From assembly GCF_910592395.1 (NCBI RefSeq), contig NC_088316.1, forward strand, positions 15,006,001-15,070,000: a stretch of DNA of 64,000 bases, read 5' to 3'. The stretch comes from Lineus longissimus (lineage: Eukaryota > Nemertea > Pilidiophora > Heteronemertea > Lineidae). The translations under genes were made by a program, and so were the position numbers. Positions 14,001 through 27,100 of the stretch are shown here, one piece after another. Under the pieces are notes generated by a model. The model was not told the DNA's origin and searched no databases. It saw only the letters and a program-made list of their open reading frames with translations. Within the stretch, counting starts at the first letter, position 1, and every line of letters begins with the position of its first letter.

Positions 14001-15470
14001 AGAATTGATCTAGCATACAACTCAGTAGCTAGCTTAGAATTGATCTAGCATACAACTCGTTAGCTAGCTTAGAATTAATCTAGCATACAACTCAGTAGCT
14101 AGCTTAGAACTGATCTAGCATACAACTCGTTAGCTAGTTTAGAATTGATCTAGCATACAACTCAGTAGCTAGCTTAGAACTGATCTAGCGTACATCTCAG
14201 TAACTAGGTCAGAACTGATCTAGCATACAACTCGGTAGTTAGCTTAGAATTGATCCAGCATACAAGTCAGTAGCTCACTTGGAACAGATCTAGCTTACAT
14301 CTCAGTTACTAGCTTAGAAAAGATCTAACGTACACCTTAGTAGCTAGCTCAGAACTGACCTAGTGTACATCTCAGTAGCTAGCTTAGACCAGATCTAGGG
14401 TAGATCTCAGTAGCTAGCTCAGAACAGATCTAGGGTACAGCTCAGTAGCTAGCTTAGAAGTAATCTAGCATACATCTCAGCAGCTAACTAAGAACTGATC
14501 TAGCTTACATCTTAGTAGCTAGCTTAGAACTAATCGAGCGTACATCTCAGTAGCTAGCTTAGAACTGATCTAGCATACAACTCAATAACTAGCTTAGAAA
14601 TGACATAGCTTACATCTAAGTAGCTAGCTTAGAACTGATCTAGAATACATCTCAGTAGATAGCTTAGAGCAGATCTAGTGGATATCTCAGTAGCTAGTTT
14701 AGAACTGATCTAGCATACAACTTGGTAGCTAGCTTAGAACTGATCTTGCATACAACTTGGTAGCCAGCTTATGACTGATCTAGCATTCAAATTAGTAGCT
14801 AGCTGATAAGTCCGAACTGATCAAGCATACAGCTTAGCAGCTAGCTTTGAACGGATTTAGCATACAACTCGGTAGCTAGCTTAGAACTTAGAACTGTTCT
14901 ACCATACAACGTATTAGCTAGCATTGAACTTAGAACTGAGCTAGCATACAACTTGGTGGCTAGCTTAGAACTGATCTAACATACAACTTGGTAGCTTGCT
15001 TATGACTGATCTAACATTCAAATTGGTAGCTAGCTGATAAGTCAGAACTGGTCTAGCATACAACTTGGTAGCTAGCTTAGAACTCAGAACTGATCTAGCA
15101 TACAACTTGGTAGCTAGCTTATGACTGATCTAGCATTCAAATTGGTAGCTAGCTGATAAGTCAGAACTGATCTAGCATACAACTTGGTAGCTATATTTAA
15201 ACTGATCTAGCATACAACTCGGTAGCTAGCTTAGAACTTAGAAGTGATCTACCATACAACGTGGTAGTTAGCTTTGAACTTAGAACTGATCTTGCATACA
15301 ACTTAGCAGCTAGCTAATAACTCAGATCTGATCTAGCACACAACTTGGTAGCTAGCTTATAGAACTGATCTAGCGTACATCTCAGTAGTAGCTAGCTTAG
15401 AACTTAGTACTGATCTAGCATACATCTCAGTAGCTACCTTAGAACTTAGAACTGATCTAGTATACATCTC
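11100..15470. repeat. Minisatellite, CTAGCATACAACTCAGTAGC type (35 bp)
   Basis: More than 100 copies of a 35-bp unit containing GATCTAGCATACAACTCAGT and AGCTAGCTTAGAACT. Variant subfamilies carry CTTGGTAGC, CTCGTTAGC or CATCTCAG. Each unit contains the palindrome AGCTAGCT. Between about 13110 and 14170 the array is organised as 70-bp dimers. Confidence 0.97.
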
Positions 15471-16860
15471 AGTAGCTAGCATACAACTAGTGTAGATGGC
15501 TAGCATGAGCTCTTTTGAGTTAGTATACAACTGGTGTAGATGACAAGCTTGACAACGGTTTCAGCTAGCATACAACTAGTGTAGATGGCTAGCTTGAACA
15601 CTTTTGAGCTAGCATACAACTTGTGTAGATGGCTAGCTTGAACACTTTTGAGCTAGCATACAACTAGTGTAGATGGCTAGCTTGAACACTTTTGAGCTAG
15701 CATACAACTAGTGTAGATGGCTAGCTTGAACACTTTTGAGTTAGTATATAACTAGTGTAGATAGCAAGCTTGACAATACTTTGAGCTAGCATACAAATAG
15801 TTTAGATGGCTGGCTATATATGGTTTTGAGCTAGCATAGAACTAGTGTAGATGACTAGATTGAGAACTGTTTGAGCTAGCATACAACTAGTGTAGATGAC
15901 TAGCCTGAGAACTGTTTGAGCTAGCATACAACTAGTGTAGATGGCTAGCCTGAGAACTGTTTGAGCTAGCATACAACTAGTGTAGATGGCTAGCCTGAGA
16001 ACTGTTTGAGCTAGCATACAACTAGTGTAGATGGCTAGCCTGAGAACTGTTTGAGCTAGCATACAACTAGTGTAGATGGCTAGCCTGAGAACTGTTTGAG
16101 CTAGCATACAACTAGTGTAGATGACTAGCCTGAGAACTGTTTGAGCTAGCATACAACTAGTGTAGATGGCTAGCCTGAGAACTGTTTGAGCTAGCATACA
16201 ACTAGTGTAGATGGCTAGCCTGAGAACTGTTTGAGCTAGCATACAACTAGTGTAGATGGCTAGCCTGAGAACTGTTTGAGCTAGCATACAACTAGTGTAG
16301 ATGGCTAGCCTGAGAACTGTTTGAGCTAGCATACAACTAGTGTAGATGACTAGCCTGAGAACTGTTTGAGCTAGCATACAACTAGTGTAGATGACTAGCC
16401 TGAGAACTGTTTGAGCTAGCATACAACTAGTGTAGATGGCTAGCCTGAGAACTGTTTGAGCTAGCATACAACTAGTGTAGATGGCTAGCCTGAGAACTGT
16501 TTGAGCTAGCATACAACTAGTGTAGATGGCTAGCCTGAGAACTGTTTAAGCTAGCATACAACTAGTGTAGATGGCTAGCCTGAGAACTGTTTGAGCTAGC
16601 ATACAACTAGTGTAGATGGCTAGCCTGAGAACTGTTTGAGCTAGCATACAACTAGTGTAGATAGCTAGCTTGACAATACTTTGAGCTAGCATACAACTAT
16701 TGTAGATGGCTGGCTATATATGGTTTTGAGCTAGCATAGAACTAGTGTAGATGACTAGATTGAGAACTGTTTGAGCTAGCATACAACTAGTGAAGATGGC
16801 TAGCCTGAGAACTGTTTGAGCTAGCATACAACTAGTGTAGATGGCTAGCTTGAGTTTAAT
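15470..16860. repeat. Minisatellite, CTAGCATACAACTAGTGTAG type (45 bp)
   Basis: About 30 copies of a 45-bp unit containing GAGCTAGCATACAACTAGTG, TAGATGGCTAGCC and TGAGAACTGTTT. It is nearly perfect from about 15880 to 16650, indicating recent expansion. Because 45 is a multiple of three, the minus strand shows a 232-codon frame with a 15-residue period, which I do not regard as a gene. Confidence 0.97.
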
Positions 16861-16869
16861 TGCTATCTT

Positions 16870-18070
16870 GTCCTGAAGCATGCTAAAATCCAAGTTGTAT
16901 AGCTATCACTGTACTAAGCTAATATAAGTCAAGCTAGGAATGGTCAGATCAAGCTAGAATGTAACTAGACTGGATTAGGCATAATTATATGCCATAACCA
17001 AACAGTATCAACTGCCACATGCTATTGATATTCAGGAATTTTGAAACAGCATTCTGGTCAAGCCAATTCTAGCAAAAAGAATGTGCTAAACCATAACAAT
17101 ATCATAATGTAATCTGCAATCTTGGATTCTGTTTTACCAATAAACAATAATAACTTCATGACTAGCATAGAAATAAAGAACTAAATCTTTAAAGAAAAGA
17201 TTCAAAACGAAACTAACTAAAGTAAAGGAATTTTGAAGCCTTTTCTACTAAATAATAAGCTATCAAACTAAAGAGGTAATACACAAAACTTGCAATTGTT
17301 ACTTTCAAAGACCAGAAGGAGTCAATTGGTAAAATAAACATCTGTTGTGAGTTTGGTGTCCAAATTAGCAATCTTTTAACACAAAATCAACTCATATTCA
17401 ACAAATCTAATATTTTACCAGTTTAACAAGCAAAAAATTGTGAAATACCCAATTATAAAACCTAACGCTAGCTAGAAAATTAGGGATTCTTAAGAATAAG
17501 CTAGTTTTAAAATCTCATGCCTATTCATGTCTGTGAATCTTAAAAAAACATCACAATGACAAAATAATGAAATTCAAGTGAAATTTGAAATTTTTATCTT
17601 CCTTGGTCATAAATCTACCAAAGATCGAAAACTTTCAAAATTTCATATCTAAGATTATTGCCACTTTTATAAATGCAGGCATTTCATACAATATTTAAAG
17701 TTTGTCCCACTCAGAGTCAACTTGTATCACATGCATATTTTATGTAGAATCTATAACCAAATGTACAGGGTGTTCGTCCAACTGACTATGAAACGGACTA
17801 ACGTCTATATCATCTCAACTAGAAAAACCTCTGTGTACATTTTGTACAGGAAAACATACACAAATATACAGGTGAAACAGGTCAACTCAGGTGAAATGAC
17901 AATACACAGAGTATAGGTATAGAAACTTACCAAACTTTTCTGCACTTAGTGGCACCTCTCTACAAGTAAAAACCACACATTTTATCACCGTTGGCAACAA
18001 TCAGCCCCGAAATCGTTTAAAGCAAAATTTGCAAGTACATTTGAAAGATTTTTGCTTTTTCTTGCAAATT
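16870..18070. other. AT-rich region downstream of the Fe65-like stop codon
   Basis: Probably the 3' untranslated region and flank of the minus-strand gene. No open frame of interest. I found no AATAAA or ATTAAA on the minus strand, so the cleavage site cannot be placed. Confidence 0.4.
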
Positions 18071-18112
18071 TTACCAAATCGACTTCGACGCTGCAGTATG
18101 GCTTCGAAACAT
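18071..18112 (-). CDS. APBB: Exon 15: proposed last coding exon
   Basis: The acceptor is cactgttttCAG (18115-18113), 186 bp after the exon 14 donor. The frame reads 13 residues (MFRSHTAASKSIW) to TAA at 18073-18071. Phase matches. A basic/aromatic end is loosely like the RRGVQSLWGSL end of APBB1, but that resemblance is weak. The competing model is read-through of the exon 14 donor. I found no AATAAA or ATTAAA on the minus strand between here and 16.9 kb, so the 3' end of the transcript is not located. Confidence 0.5.
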   Translation of the reverse strand: MFRSHTAASKSIW

Positions 18113-21100
18113 CTGAAAACAGTGATCAACAACTAAACAGAAAAAAACTCTCATCCCAATGAAAAGAGGGCATAAGAGTCCGTATCACATCTAGTTGATT
18201 CACGACTGAAACAGACACCTCCTGGTCATCAACGGTGCCACTAAGACAGAAATAGTTTGGCCGACGCTCGTTTTTGGAGGAAGTTTTGTTTTGCTTACCT
18301 TAGTTTGTTGCTGCTGTTTCTTGTCGGGCGTCGACGGATGCGCGTCCAGACATTTTTGATATCGCAGCTGAAATTTAGAAAGTTTGAATGGTGAGACATG
18401 ACGTGGCTGAAATCAAGAAGTTGGAATTGTGTGAGCGAAAATCGTTAAGACTGTGTCTGAATCAAAGGGATTTGATTTCAAAACTGAATTCCAAATTGTC
18501 TTCAAATTCAATTGGAGATCGTTTGCACCATTTCTGAAAATTATACTGGGGTTTCCAAGAAATTGAACCTCATCCACCATATATCCTTATCATTTTTGGT
18601 TTAAAGGACAAATAAAGGCAAGAAACAACTTAAAAGTAACAAACTAGGTTATCTGACTTTAGATTGCTAGCATTGAGGAAAGAAATGCCCTACCTTGCAA
18701 GCTGCCTCAATGGTTTTGCATAAAGCACCAGCGGATGGTTCACAGTGGAATACATGAGCAATGTACGCATCTTGAGCGGTGTGCATGATGTACGAACACA
18801 ACCTGGAACCGAGGTGAAGACGGGATAAGTGGCAGGAAAATGTATCATATTTACAGGGGATTTGGGGTGTGCATGGGCTTTTACATGTGCTAAAACAATG
18901 TGTGCATATGATCATTTCAAAAGTGCAAAAAAAACATGTTTCAACAAAAGTGTACAAGTTCAAATTGCTGAGTTTGCAAATGGCAAATTGCTAGTTGCAA
19001 AAACAGCGCGAGGTATTGTAAAAGCCAATAATGGTAAGCATAGTGAAATCCTGTAAAACAGTGAAATCTTGTCAATGTCAACGAGAAATCAAAACACATT
19101 TATAAGACGGAACAAAACAACCCTACCTCGAGTATACAAAAATAATTGCGCTCCAGTCCCTTCAAATTCCATCGCCATAATTTTGCTCTGAACAAAATGT
19201 TCCTCCGGAGTAAAAACTGTCTTAAAAACACCTGAATGTTGTTCCTGGGGGAGTAATGTTGGCAAGCTCAAAGCTTTTGTTAAGGTTTTGCATGAGTATT
19301 TTCTCGACTTTTTAGGTCGTACGAGTTTTAGAAAAAATTAAAACTAGAGATGTACTTACTTCACGTTATGCATCGCGATGCCCATGAAGGAGAGGAAGCG
19401 CACACGACACTCGTTGATCTGATTCTCGGGTTTCTGTAAGATACGAAATAATGCGAGAGTCAGAATCACCAAATACTGGATGTCCTATTCACTTGCATTT
19501 GTAACACCCACAAAGGGGTACCTCAACAAACATTTACGTTTTTTTAGCATGTGATGGGTATCACATGACTGTAAATGTTGCTTCTACATGGTGCCATACA
19601 GGCCCAGTGACTCCGACTTCGTTGCCAAACCAGGGACTTCCTTGCCAAACGAGGGACTTCCTTGCCAAACGAGGGACTTCCTTGCCAAACCAGGGACTTC
19701 CTTGCCAAACCAGGGACTTCCTTGCCAAACCAGGGACTTCCTTGCCAAACCAGGGACTTCCTTGCCAAACCAGGGACTTCCTTGCCAAAGGAGGATAGTA
19801 GAAGAGTGCTACTTTCATCTGGCCAGAACTTAGTCACCAAGGGCGTTAGACAAGCTGTCCACAAACAAGTCATGACGACTCTGTTACTTCGATCTCAATA
19901 GAGAATCTGCTGTGCTACTTACCCCATGTTCTGTGATGGTTATTGTCGAGGGGGCCACAGCCACGTTGCAGAACTGCCACTCGTCTACAGGAATGGTCTT
20001 GTAAAGTTTTTCCATGGCGTTGTTAATTATATCGACACCTAGAGAGAAGAGGGACAAAGTATGAGATGTCGGCCATTTAGAAGCTTTTACTCCAAAAGGA
20101 GGATGAGAGCTTTGTGGGCTCAAACATAATTACAAACGAAACGAAATTGTTCATATGTGAAACAAAGATTGAAATGCCAAATAAACATGATCATTCACAG
20201 ACACACACAAGATTTTCACAACCACAAACACAAATTTCAGCACCAAATATTCCACAAATTCAAAATAAAATGTCAAATTTTTCGACATCTAGCTCTTTTC
20301 TCAAAATAAACATATTAATTTTCAAAGACAAAGAAAATTTCACAAGTTCAAAACTGTATTTCACCAATTTCAACAGAAAACAAAATAAACACAACTATAC
20401 TGATCTACACCCTATTTGAAAGATTTTCATTTTGAAAAAATTTCATAAAGCACACTTATATTTACATCGATTTGAGACAAATTGTAATTTAGCATGCACA
20501 GATGAATTGAAAGAAAAGATATTGTCAACCTCACCACACAATTCCCAACGACCTTTAAAGGTCACCAATAGAAACTTGAAAGGAAGAAAGGTGCTGGCCA
20601 AACAGCTTAGCTCTGCCGATAAGATTATAGGCAGAGCGAGCTGTTACCCGCAGAGCATTGGTTTCAAAAAATACTGGAACTGGTTTGCCTTCCAAGACAG
20701 AATCTTTCCAGAATCTGCTGTCGGACATCACAAGCTCGGAGTTGGATATTCACTAAAGGCATTCAGGTTTACCATAATTGTACTCAAGCTTATTACAGCA
20801 GCAGTATGCACTGTGGGATAATTTTGCATGTGTTGAGCAGCTATTGTAGTACAGAACAACTATGGTAGACCAGAATTCCCCTCATCATGAAACGGTCAAC
20901 AAGTTTTTGGAAAACGTAAACGAGAAAGTACGTAAACTTACCAGTAGGTTTCGCCACTTTCGTTGTGCCCAGGTAATGGCATCGGATGACTTTCTTTGGC
21001 TCCTCCATCGGAGTAGGGAATGATGTTTCTGTAACAGAGAGACAGAGATCACTGAGTGATTCCTCGCTTAGCGATATCACCATCATCCTCGACACCTCGA

Positions 21101-24100
21101 GCCCGACGTCCAATGGGCAATCTTGAAAACGCTTGGCGTCCATAGTCACTGGCTTGCTATCATTCCTTCGAGTGATATTTCTGCGAAAATGTCCATCAAT
21201 GATTTCCGTGGAATCCATCCCTCATGATAAGAATTAATAAAGTCCCGCAGAAATTAGAGTTTTTACAGAATCGTCTTTCTACGAAATGATATATGTTCCC
21301 AGCTTGACCTGTCTTGCAAGAGATTATTAATAATCATGTTCGAGAACGAAAATGTGGCTTTTTGTAAAAAAACTTTTTCCTCACAAGTGAGTGTATTGAT
21401 TGCAACAAGTTTTTCTTTATGCTGATATTTCGTAAGCCAAGATTCGCTTCATTTGCTTTTATGCTGTTTCAAGCTTTTGTCAGGCAAGTGTAAAAGTGTT
21501 ATTCCAATAGTAATGTTTTAGTCCTGAGAATTAATTTTGGTCTATAATGCGTCCTTAGTCCTGAGTTTAATATCAGTCCAATAGTACTTGTCCAGTCCTG
21601 TTTTGATGGTATGCCTGTAAAACTCTGATACTCCTGTCTGTTATAGTATTGAGAAATAAATGAATAACATCCTGAAACATCATGAGATCTTGTCACATTT
21701 GCCTCAAGTTTACTGAAGTTGCCTAAAATTCGCCCCAAATAGAATTAGATCTGGTCACATTTGCCTCAATTTGGCCGAGAATCTGCCTCAAATAGGTTTG
21801 CCTCCATGGAGTGGAAAGAAAATCGAAGTCAAAGGAAAGACAGTAAACCCATCTGATTTCACATCACACTCCGCCTACTCAGGTATGGTATTCCACAACG
21901 CCGAACCAAAGAAACCTGTCGCCAACCTAACGAATCTGTCGCCAAGAGTTGTTGATCAACACCACGCCAACCTGCAGTTTTGATTAAGAACAAGCCTGCC
22001 TTGATTATCCGGAGGTGAGTCAGAACACCACTCAGACAAAGCCGTCTCCATCGGGGTAATTACTTATATTCCAATCACCTGTTATTCGGAGGAGCTAAGA
22101 GAGATTGTCAATATGATAGATCTATAGGACGGGTGCTTTATTAGCAACTTGACGTATCTCATAAGTGGAGAAGAGAGAAGGAGGGAGGGAAATCGAGAGA
22201 GGAGGAGAGATATCAAGGCTGTGAGGAATTTCAGAAAAGGCAGAGAGGCACTGCTTGGCACAACTCGCTACAATCCTGAATTTTGATCCAGCCTTTCAAC
22301 AAAATCCAAGATCATATGGTAGACTGTACACAAAATATCTGCTTGCAGACAAAAGATCTATCAATTGCCTTAAAAAGTGTCAAGAAAATTTTTCAATCTA
22401 ACATCCAGGGGCAATAGAAATCCAAGGTCCCAAACAAAATATGATCAACTACTTTAAAGACACCAAAGTTTTTTTCATTTGCCTCTCAACGTCAAAAAAC
22501 TCTTGAAGTGACACAAACATCAACGTTTTATCCTTTGATCCAAGAAAAAAGAAACTTCATGACACAAAAAGCACATTCAGAATAACACAGGGCTCAAAAA
22601 CGAGACCAACTTTACTCCATATGTGTTGAACTCAAATGTTGCTTTGTGCTTTGTGACACCAGCAGCTCATAACGTGATGACACATTTCCTGCTTGATCGT
22701 TGGTTACGCTTGGTAACCATCTGTCCACTTGCGGCTACGAGTTGAGCGTTACCATCGGGTCTGAGTATACGGGATATCCTTTGTTTCAGTTTTTCAAGCG
22801 ATAGATGACTGTTTGATGATTGTGAATCATGAGAATCAGCATGATTCAGACGCAAGTGATGGAGAATCCTCAACAACCTGGGACCATATTTCTGTAGCTG
22901 AAATTATGCTCACATGACACCACTAACTCAATATACCAAGGGATTACCATCAAGGAAACTCCATACTGAGGGAATTCGATTCAGAGAAGCGATCATCGCT
23001 CAAATTCAGCAGAATTCGGGCCAAGATTGATTCATTGGAATCCTAATCCTTTCAAATGCAAACTAATTCGAAGAAAAGAGACTTTCAGTCATGTTATTTT
23101 AGACTGAATGGCTCATTTGCATTCTCAAAACAAGTACATGTATTGCCAATTTACCTAATACTGATTGAGGCTTTCAAAAGAAGTATTTTTGCTTAATCGT
23201 CCAAATGGTACTTAGTCAATTGCTTGTTTCGTGTTGACAAAATGGATCTTGCTGATAACAAAACAGATCTTGTAGATGGCAAAACAGATCTTGCAGATGG
23301 CAATGCAGATCTTGCACATGGCAAGACAGATCTTGCAGATGGCAAAACAGATCTCGCAGATGACAAAATAGATCTTGCAGATGACAGAAGACATCACCTA
23401 GAAGATGGCCAAATGGATCCTGCAGACAAGAAAACTGATGACTTGGCAGACTATTTCGACAATTTACAACCACATCCTCGTTTGAAGGTGTCATAATGCT
23501 CACTTCATCCCACGAAAACAGAATGATAACATCATTTAGCAGGAAATTTGAAGATATTAGTAAGAGACATCTTAGAGTCGAAGACTTGTCAGAAACATCG
23601 ATCATTTCATACTTGAAACTCTCACTGCATGAAAACCATTACTAATGCCCTGGACGGCTGCCAGCGACTTGATGACTTATGTCATGCATTAGATAACGCC
23701 AATCAGTCATGTTTGCCAGTTGAGATGCCATGTTTGTCCTTCGCATGTCATCTGCGGCGTCACCCACAGCCTCTTTACTCAAGGGGCGCCAAGCCACCAT
23801 CATAAAATACAAATGTTATGGTTGCATTTGCCCAAGCAGTCGCCATTCTAAATGGGATTTGCAGCCAATACCATAAAATACGAATGCATGATAGATTTCG
23901 TATTCTGCCAAAACAGTCCTCGTAGCATCAAGCCCAGGGCTGTGAGCAAACAGACCACTTTCAAACTGAGATTCTTCAGCAGCTTCTTTCCTTAAAGTAG
24001 CTGCGTGATTCACAATTTCCAAAGAACAACTAAGACCAGAGGACCGAGCTAAAATGTTCACCACATATAGGCCGACAATCCAAGAAATCCGAAATCGAAA

Positions 24101-27100
24101 GAAAATATTTGTACACTTTGAGACAGTAGCTGCCATTTTCAATCCTGAAAAACCTCGAGTATTGCTTTTAAATCCTTTTATAAACTAACAACGTTTTCTG
24201 AATCCCGGACTCAAAACATCTTTCTCCCAAAATCTTAAAACCACCTTGCACCTAAATGATCTAAAGAAATACTATGTCACCAAGGATTTTCTTATCCTGA
24301 TCACGCTCAGTATTATTAATGACCCTGTACCCCATATCCTGGTTCTCTCAGTCCACCCACTCGGGTACAGTCACCTTGGTTACCATGGCAACAAACTAAA
24401 TAATCCCAACCGTCCCATTATCATGATCGTTATTCTTCATTTGAAAATTTTTGCAAAATAAATTGGATTAAATTAGTCCTATTATTGTCTGAAAATCTAT
24501 TATCGTTATTTTTAATGGCCCTGTCAGTTTCGGGAATGTAATAAGCATCTAAAATGTTGCAGTTATAGTTTGAGTCAATTTTGGGTCAAATATACATGCA
24601 CTGAATTGTCCCCCTCCAACTGTCAAACTTGCTCCCGTAACTATTTCAGCCCCCTTAAACCAGCTACAACAGAACCTCTGTTAGCAGACACCTCTCTATT
24701 AAGGAAGGCTCTTGTCAGTTCAGAGGGTGTCCTTCATTGAGAGGTTCTACTGTACAACGTATTGATATTGGGGCCCCCAATGATCCTGCTCACTGCAAAT
24801 TATCAGCCAAGGTAGAACCATTGGCGAAAGAAACTACCGGTACTATTCCTAACTTAGCAACCAAAATATCTCTACCATATAACCCAGACAGCTAAAACAG
24901 AGACAAACAATGGATGACTTACTGTATTGCCTTGTACCATAAAAATAGAACTCACTATCCTTCAAAATGTAATCCATTGAAAGAAAATCGGGGAAAATTT
25001 CAGCAGCAGCTTCTAAAGTCAAGTTAACCATTGCCTTAAACACAGCGCTATAGAAACGAATCATCCCATGCTACGGAGAGAAAAAGTTGTTCCTGAGTCA
25101 AATCGGGATTCGACATTATCTGTGAGTCAATGCTCGCTCAACAACAGCTGATCACTCTCTGAGAGCCGAACCTGCTCGAGCCCTGGTCGTCCTGTTGCCG
25201 ACTCAAAGGAATGTACCATAACATATCGCCTGTGTTGAAAGCTTAATAAGGCGTCCAGGAAGTTTGGCGCTGAGCCGTCCCATGGGTCCGGGTTTATGGT
25301 GAGGCGATCATGGCCATGTATAGCCGTGTATTCTGAGCATTCATGGGTCCCAGGATGGACGCCAGGTACCAAAGGAAGAATCTGACTGTTTACGGAGAAA
25401 ATCAATATTGCGCGCCACAGAGTCTGGGAAGCCGTTAAAATCGCGATAGAATTAGCACTTATTCCTCTGAAACCGAGATAATAGATTCTGGTTTCTTCTA
25501 ACAAGCATTATCTAGGGGAAATTGGTGTAAATAGCGGAGAAAGGACTTTGTAATGAATCTAGCCAGGGTGTTGGGTGAATCTGACTTCAGCAGCGGCGCC
25601 GCGAGAATTCAAAGTGATATCGTTAAGTGGCTGGAGTTGATGTCACTTTTGGAGTTGGAGTTTGATGTCCTAATCTATTTGCAAGACAATTGAAGCGATA
25701 CGTTATCGCAACATCTGATTGGTCAATATTGTTATCATGTGACCAGTTTGTGATAATTTTTCAATTCAAAGCTTTCCAGAGTGCAAGACAACCGAATTTC
25801 TGACTTTGTGATGCAATCACCAACAAACCAATCTCGATTCAAGATGTTTAAACATTAACCCACCTCAAAATGTCCAAAATTCGAATTTATGGGCTAATCT
25901 CTCCCTCAAGCAATTTTCAGCCGACCCATTGAAAAGACATCCATCTGGCAGACGTCAAGAGTTCTTTGGCAATAACAGAAATAAATAAACATAAATCCAT
26001 CAAGAAATGAATAAAGATAAAACAAACTTTTCCCAAAGAAACCTTAAAGTGCAAATTTTTGCATAATCCTATCCGAACATTACAATATGGACTTGAGTGA
26101 CCCTTGAAATAACCTGACATTTTCCAGCCTCTTGAAATGATACTCAATGCAGAATTTGCAAAGAAATGACAAAATTATCGATAAGTCAATCAATGACTGA
26201 ATGAAAATGTGGTAGAAATGACTGTAAATTTCCTCTAATTCCATTCTGAGACGTTCACACAATAGAGTCCAGATTTCCCGCGTCTGCTTTTAGACTCTCG
26301 GGAACCAAACAAAAGCGCCAAGGTGATAAAGGCGATAGCACTAATGCGTTGTGTATAAATCAATTTAAGGGGAATGTACCAAGGACGTTGGGTTGAACTA
26401 GCGGTTCAAGCACGTAGATACCTTGAACCGAGGACGCTCCAGTTGACATCATGAGCGATCGCATTAGAAGAATCTGAATTAATAATAGCAGAAAGATTGA
26501 TAGGCGTACAGGACACAGAAAACCACTCTGGTATCAATTAACAATTTAAGTGACTTAAAATTGGAAATCACTGTCATCTGTACTCCGCTTATTAAAATTC
26601 GCTGAATATCAAACAGTGAAACTTAGCTTAACTCCTATAACATTGAATCGCTACACAAAGTTCCTTAAAGAAATTTCACAAAAATATCTGCAACTCGGAA
26701 AAATTGCATCCCATCCTATAGAGAAAACGAGGGGAAATCACCACCCTATAGCTACATAAATCTCTACGCAGCATCTCTCTGCAGACAACGTTCTGATCTA
26801 AATATTTCCCATTTCTCAAATGTTTCATGGTTTATAATTGCGCGAGTCATCCGAGGGGAAGCCAACTGTCTTGTGGCGCCGGCTGAACACTCGAGCAGCG
26901 CGCTTGAACAAGTATTACAGGAGCTTAAGGCCAATATGTGAATATTGTAGAAATATTGAAGGCTAGCGCGTGCAGTTTGAAAAGAAACCCGTAGCTAGGG
27001 ACCTCGTTAAGAAGACATCTTGGTTATTGGACATTGGGTTTGACGGTCTACTAAGTTTGGATTAGTGACGTAGATTACAGCTTGAAAACTTGACTGAAAG

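Noticed and set aside
15814-16512. 232-codon frame with a 15-residue period
   Set aside because: The 45-bp repeat unit is a multiple of three and happens to lack stops in one frame; no start context, no homology, and the frame is set purely by repeat length.
19544-19901. Several overlapping repetitive frames on both strands
   Set aside because: All are translations of the 20-bp intronic minisatellite in different frames.
23212-23605. Repetitive frames reading LADGKTD or CHLQDLF
   Set aside because: Translations of the 21-bp intronic minisatellite on both strands; no exon boundaries.
25127-25504. 125-codon minus-strand frame in the PTB1-PTB2 intron
   Set aside because: GC-richer and superficially protein-like, but no family is recognised and no strong donor in a useful phase was found.
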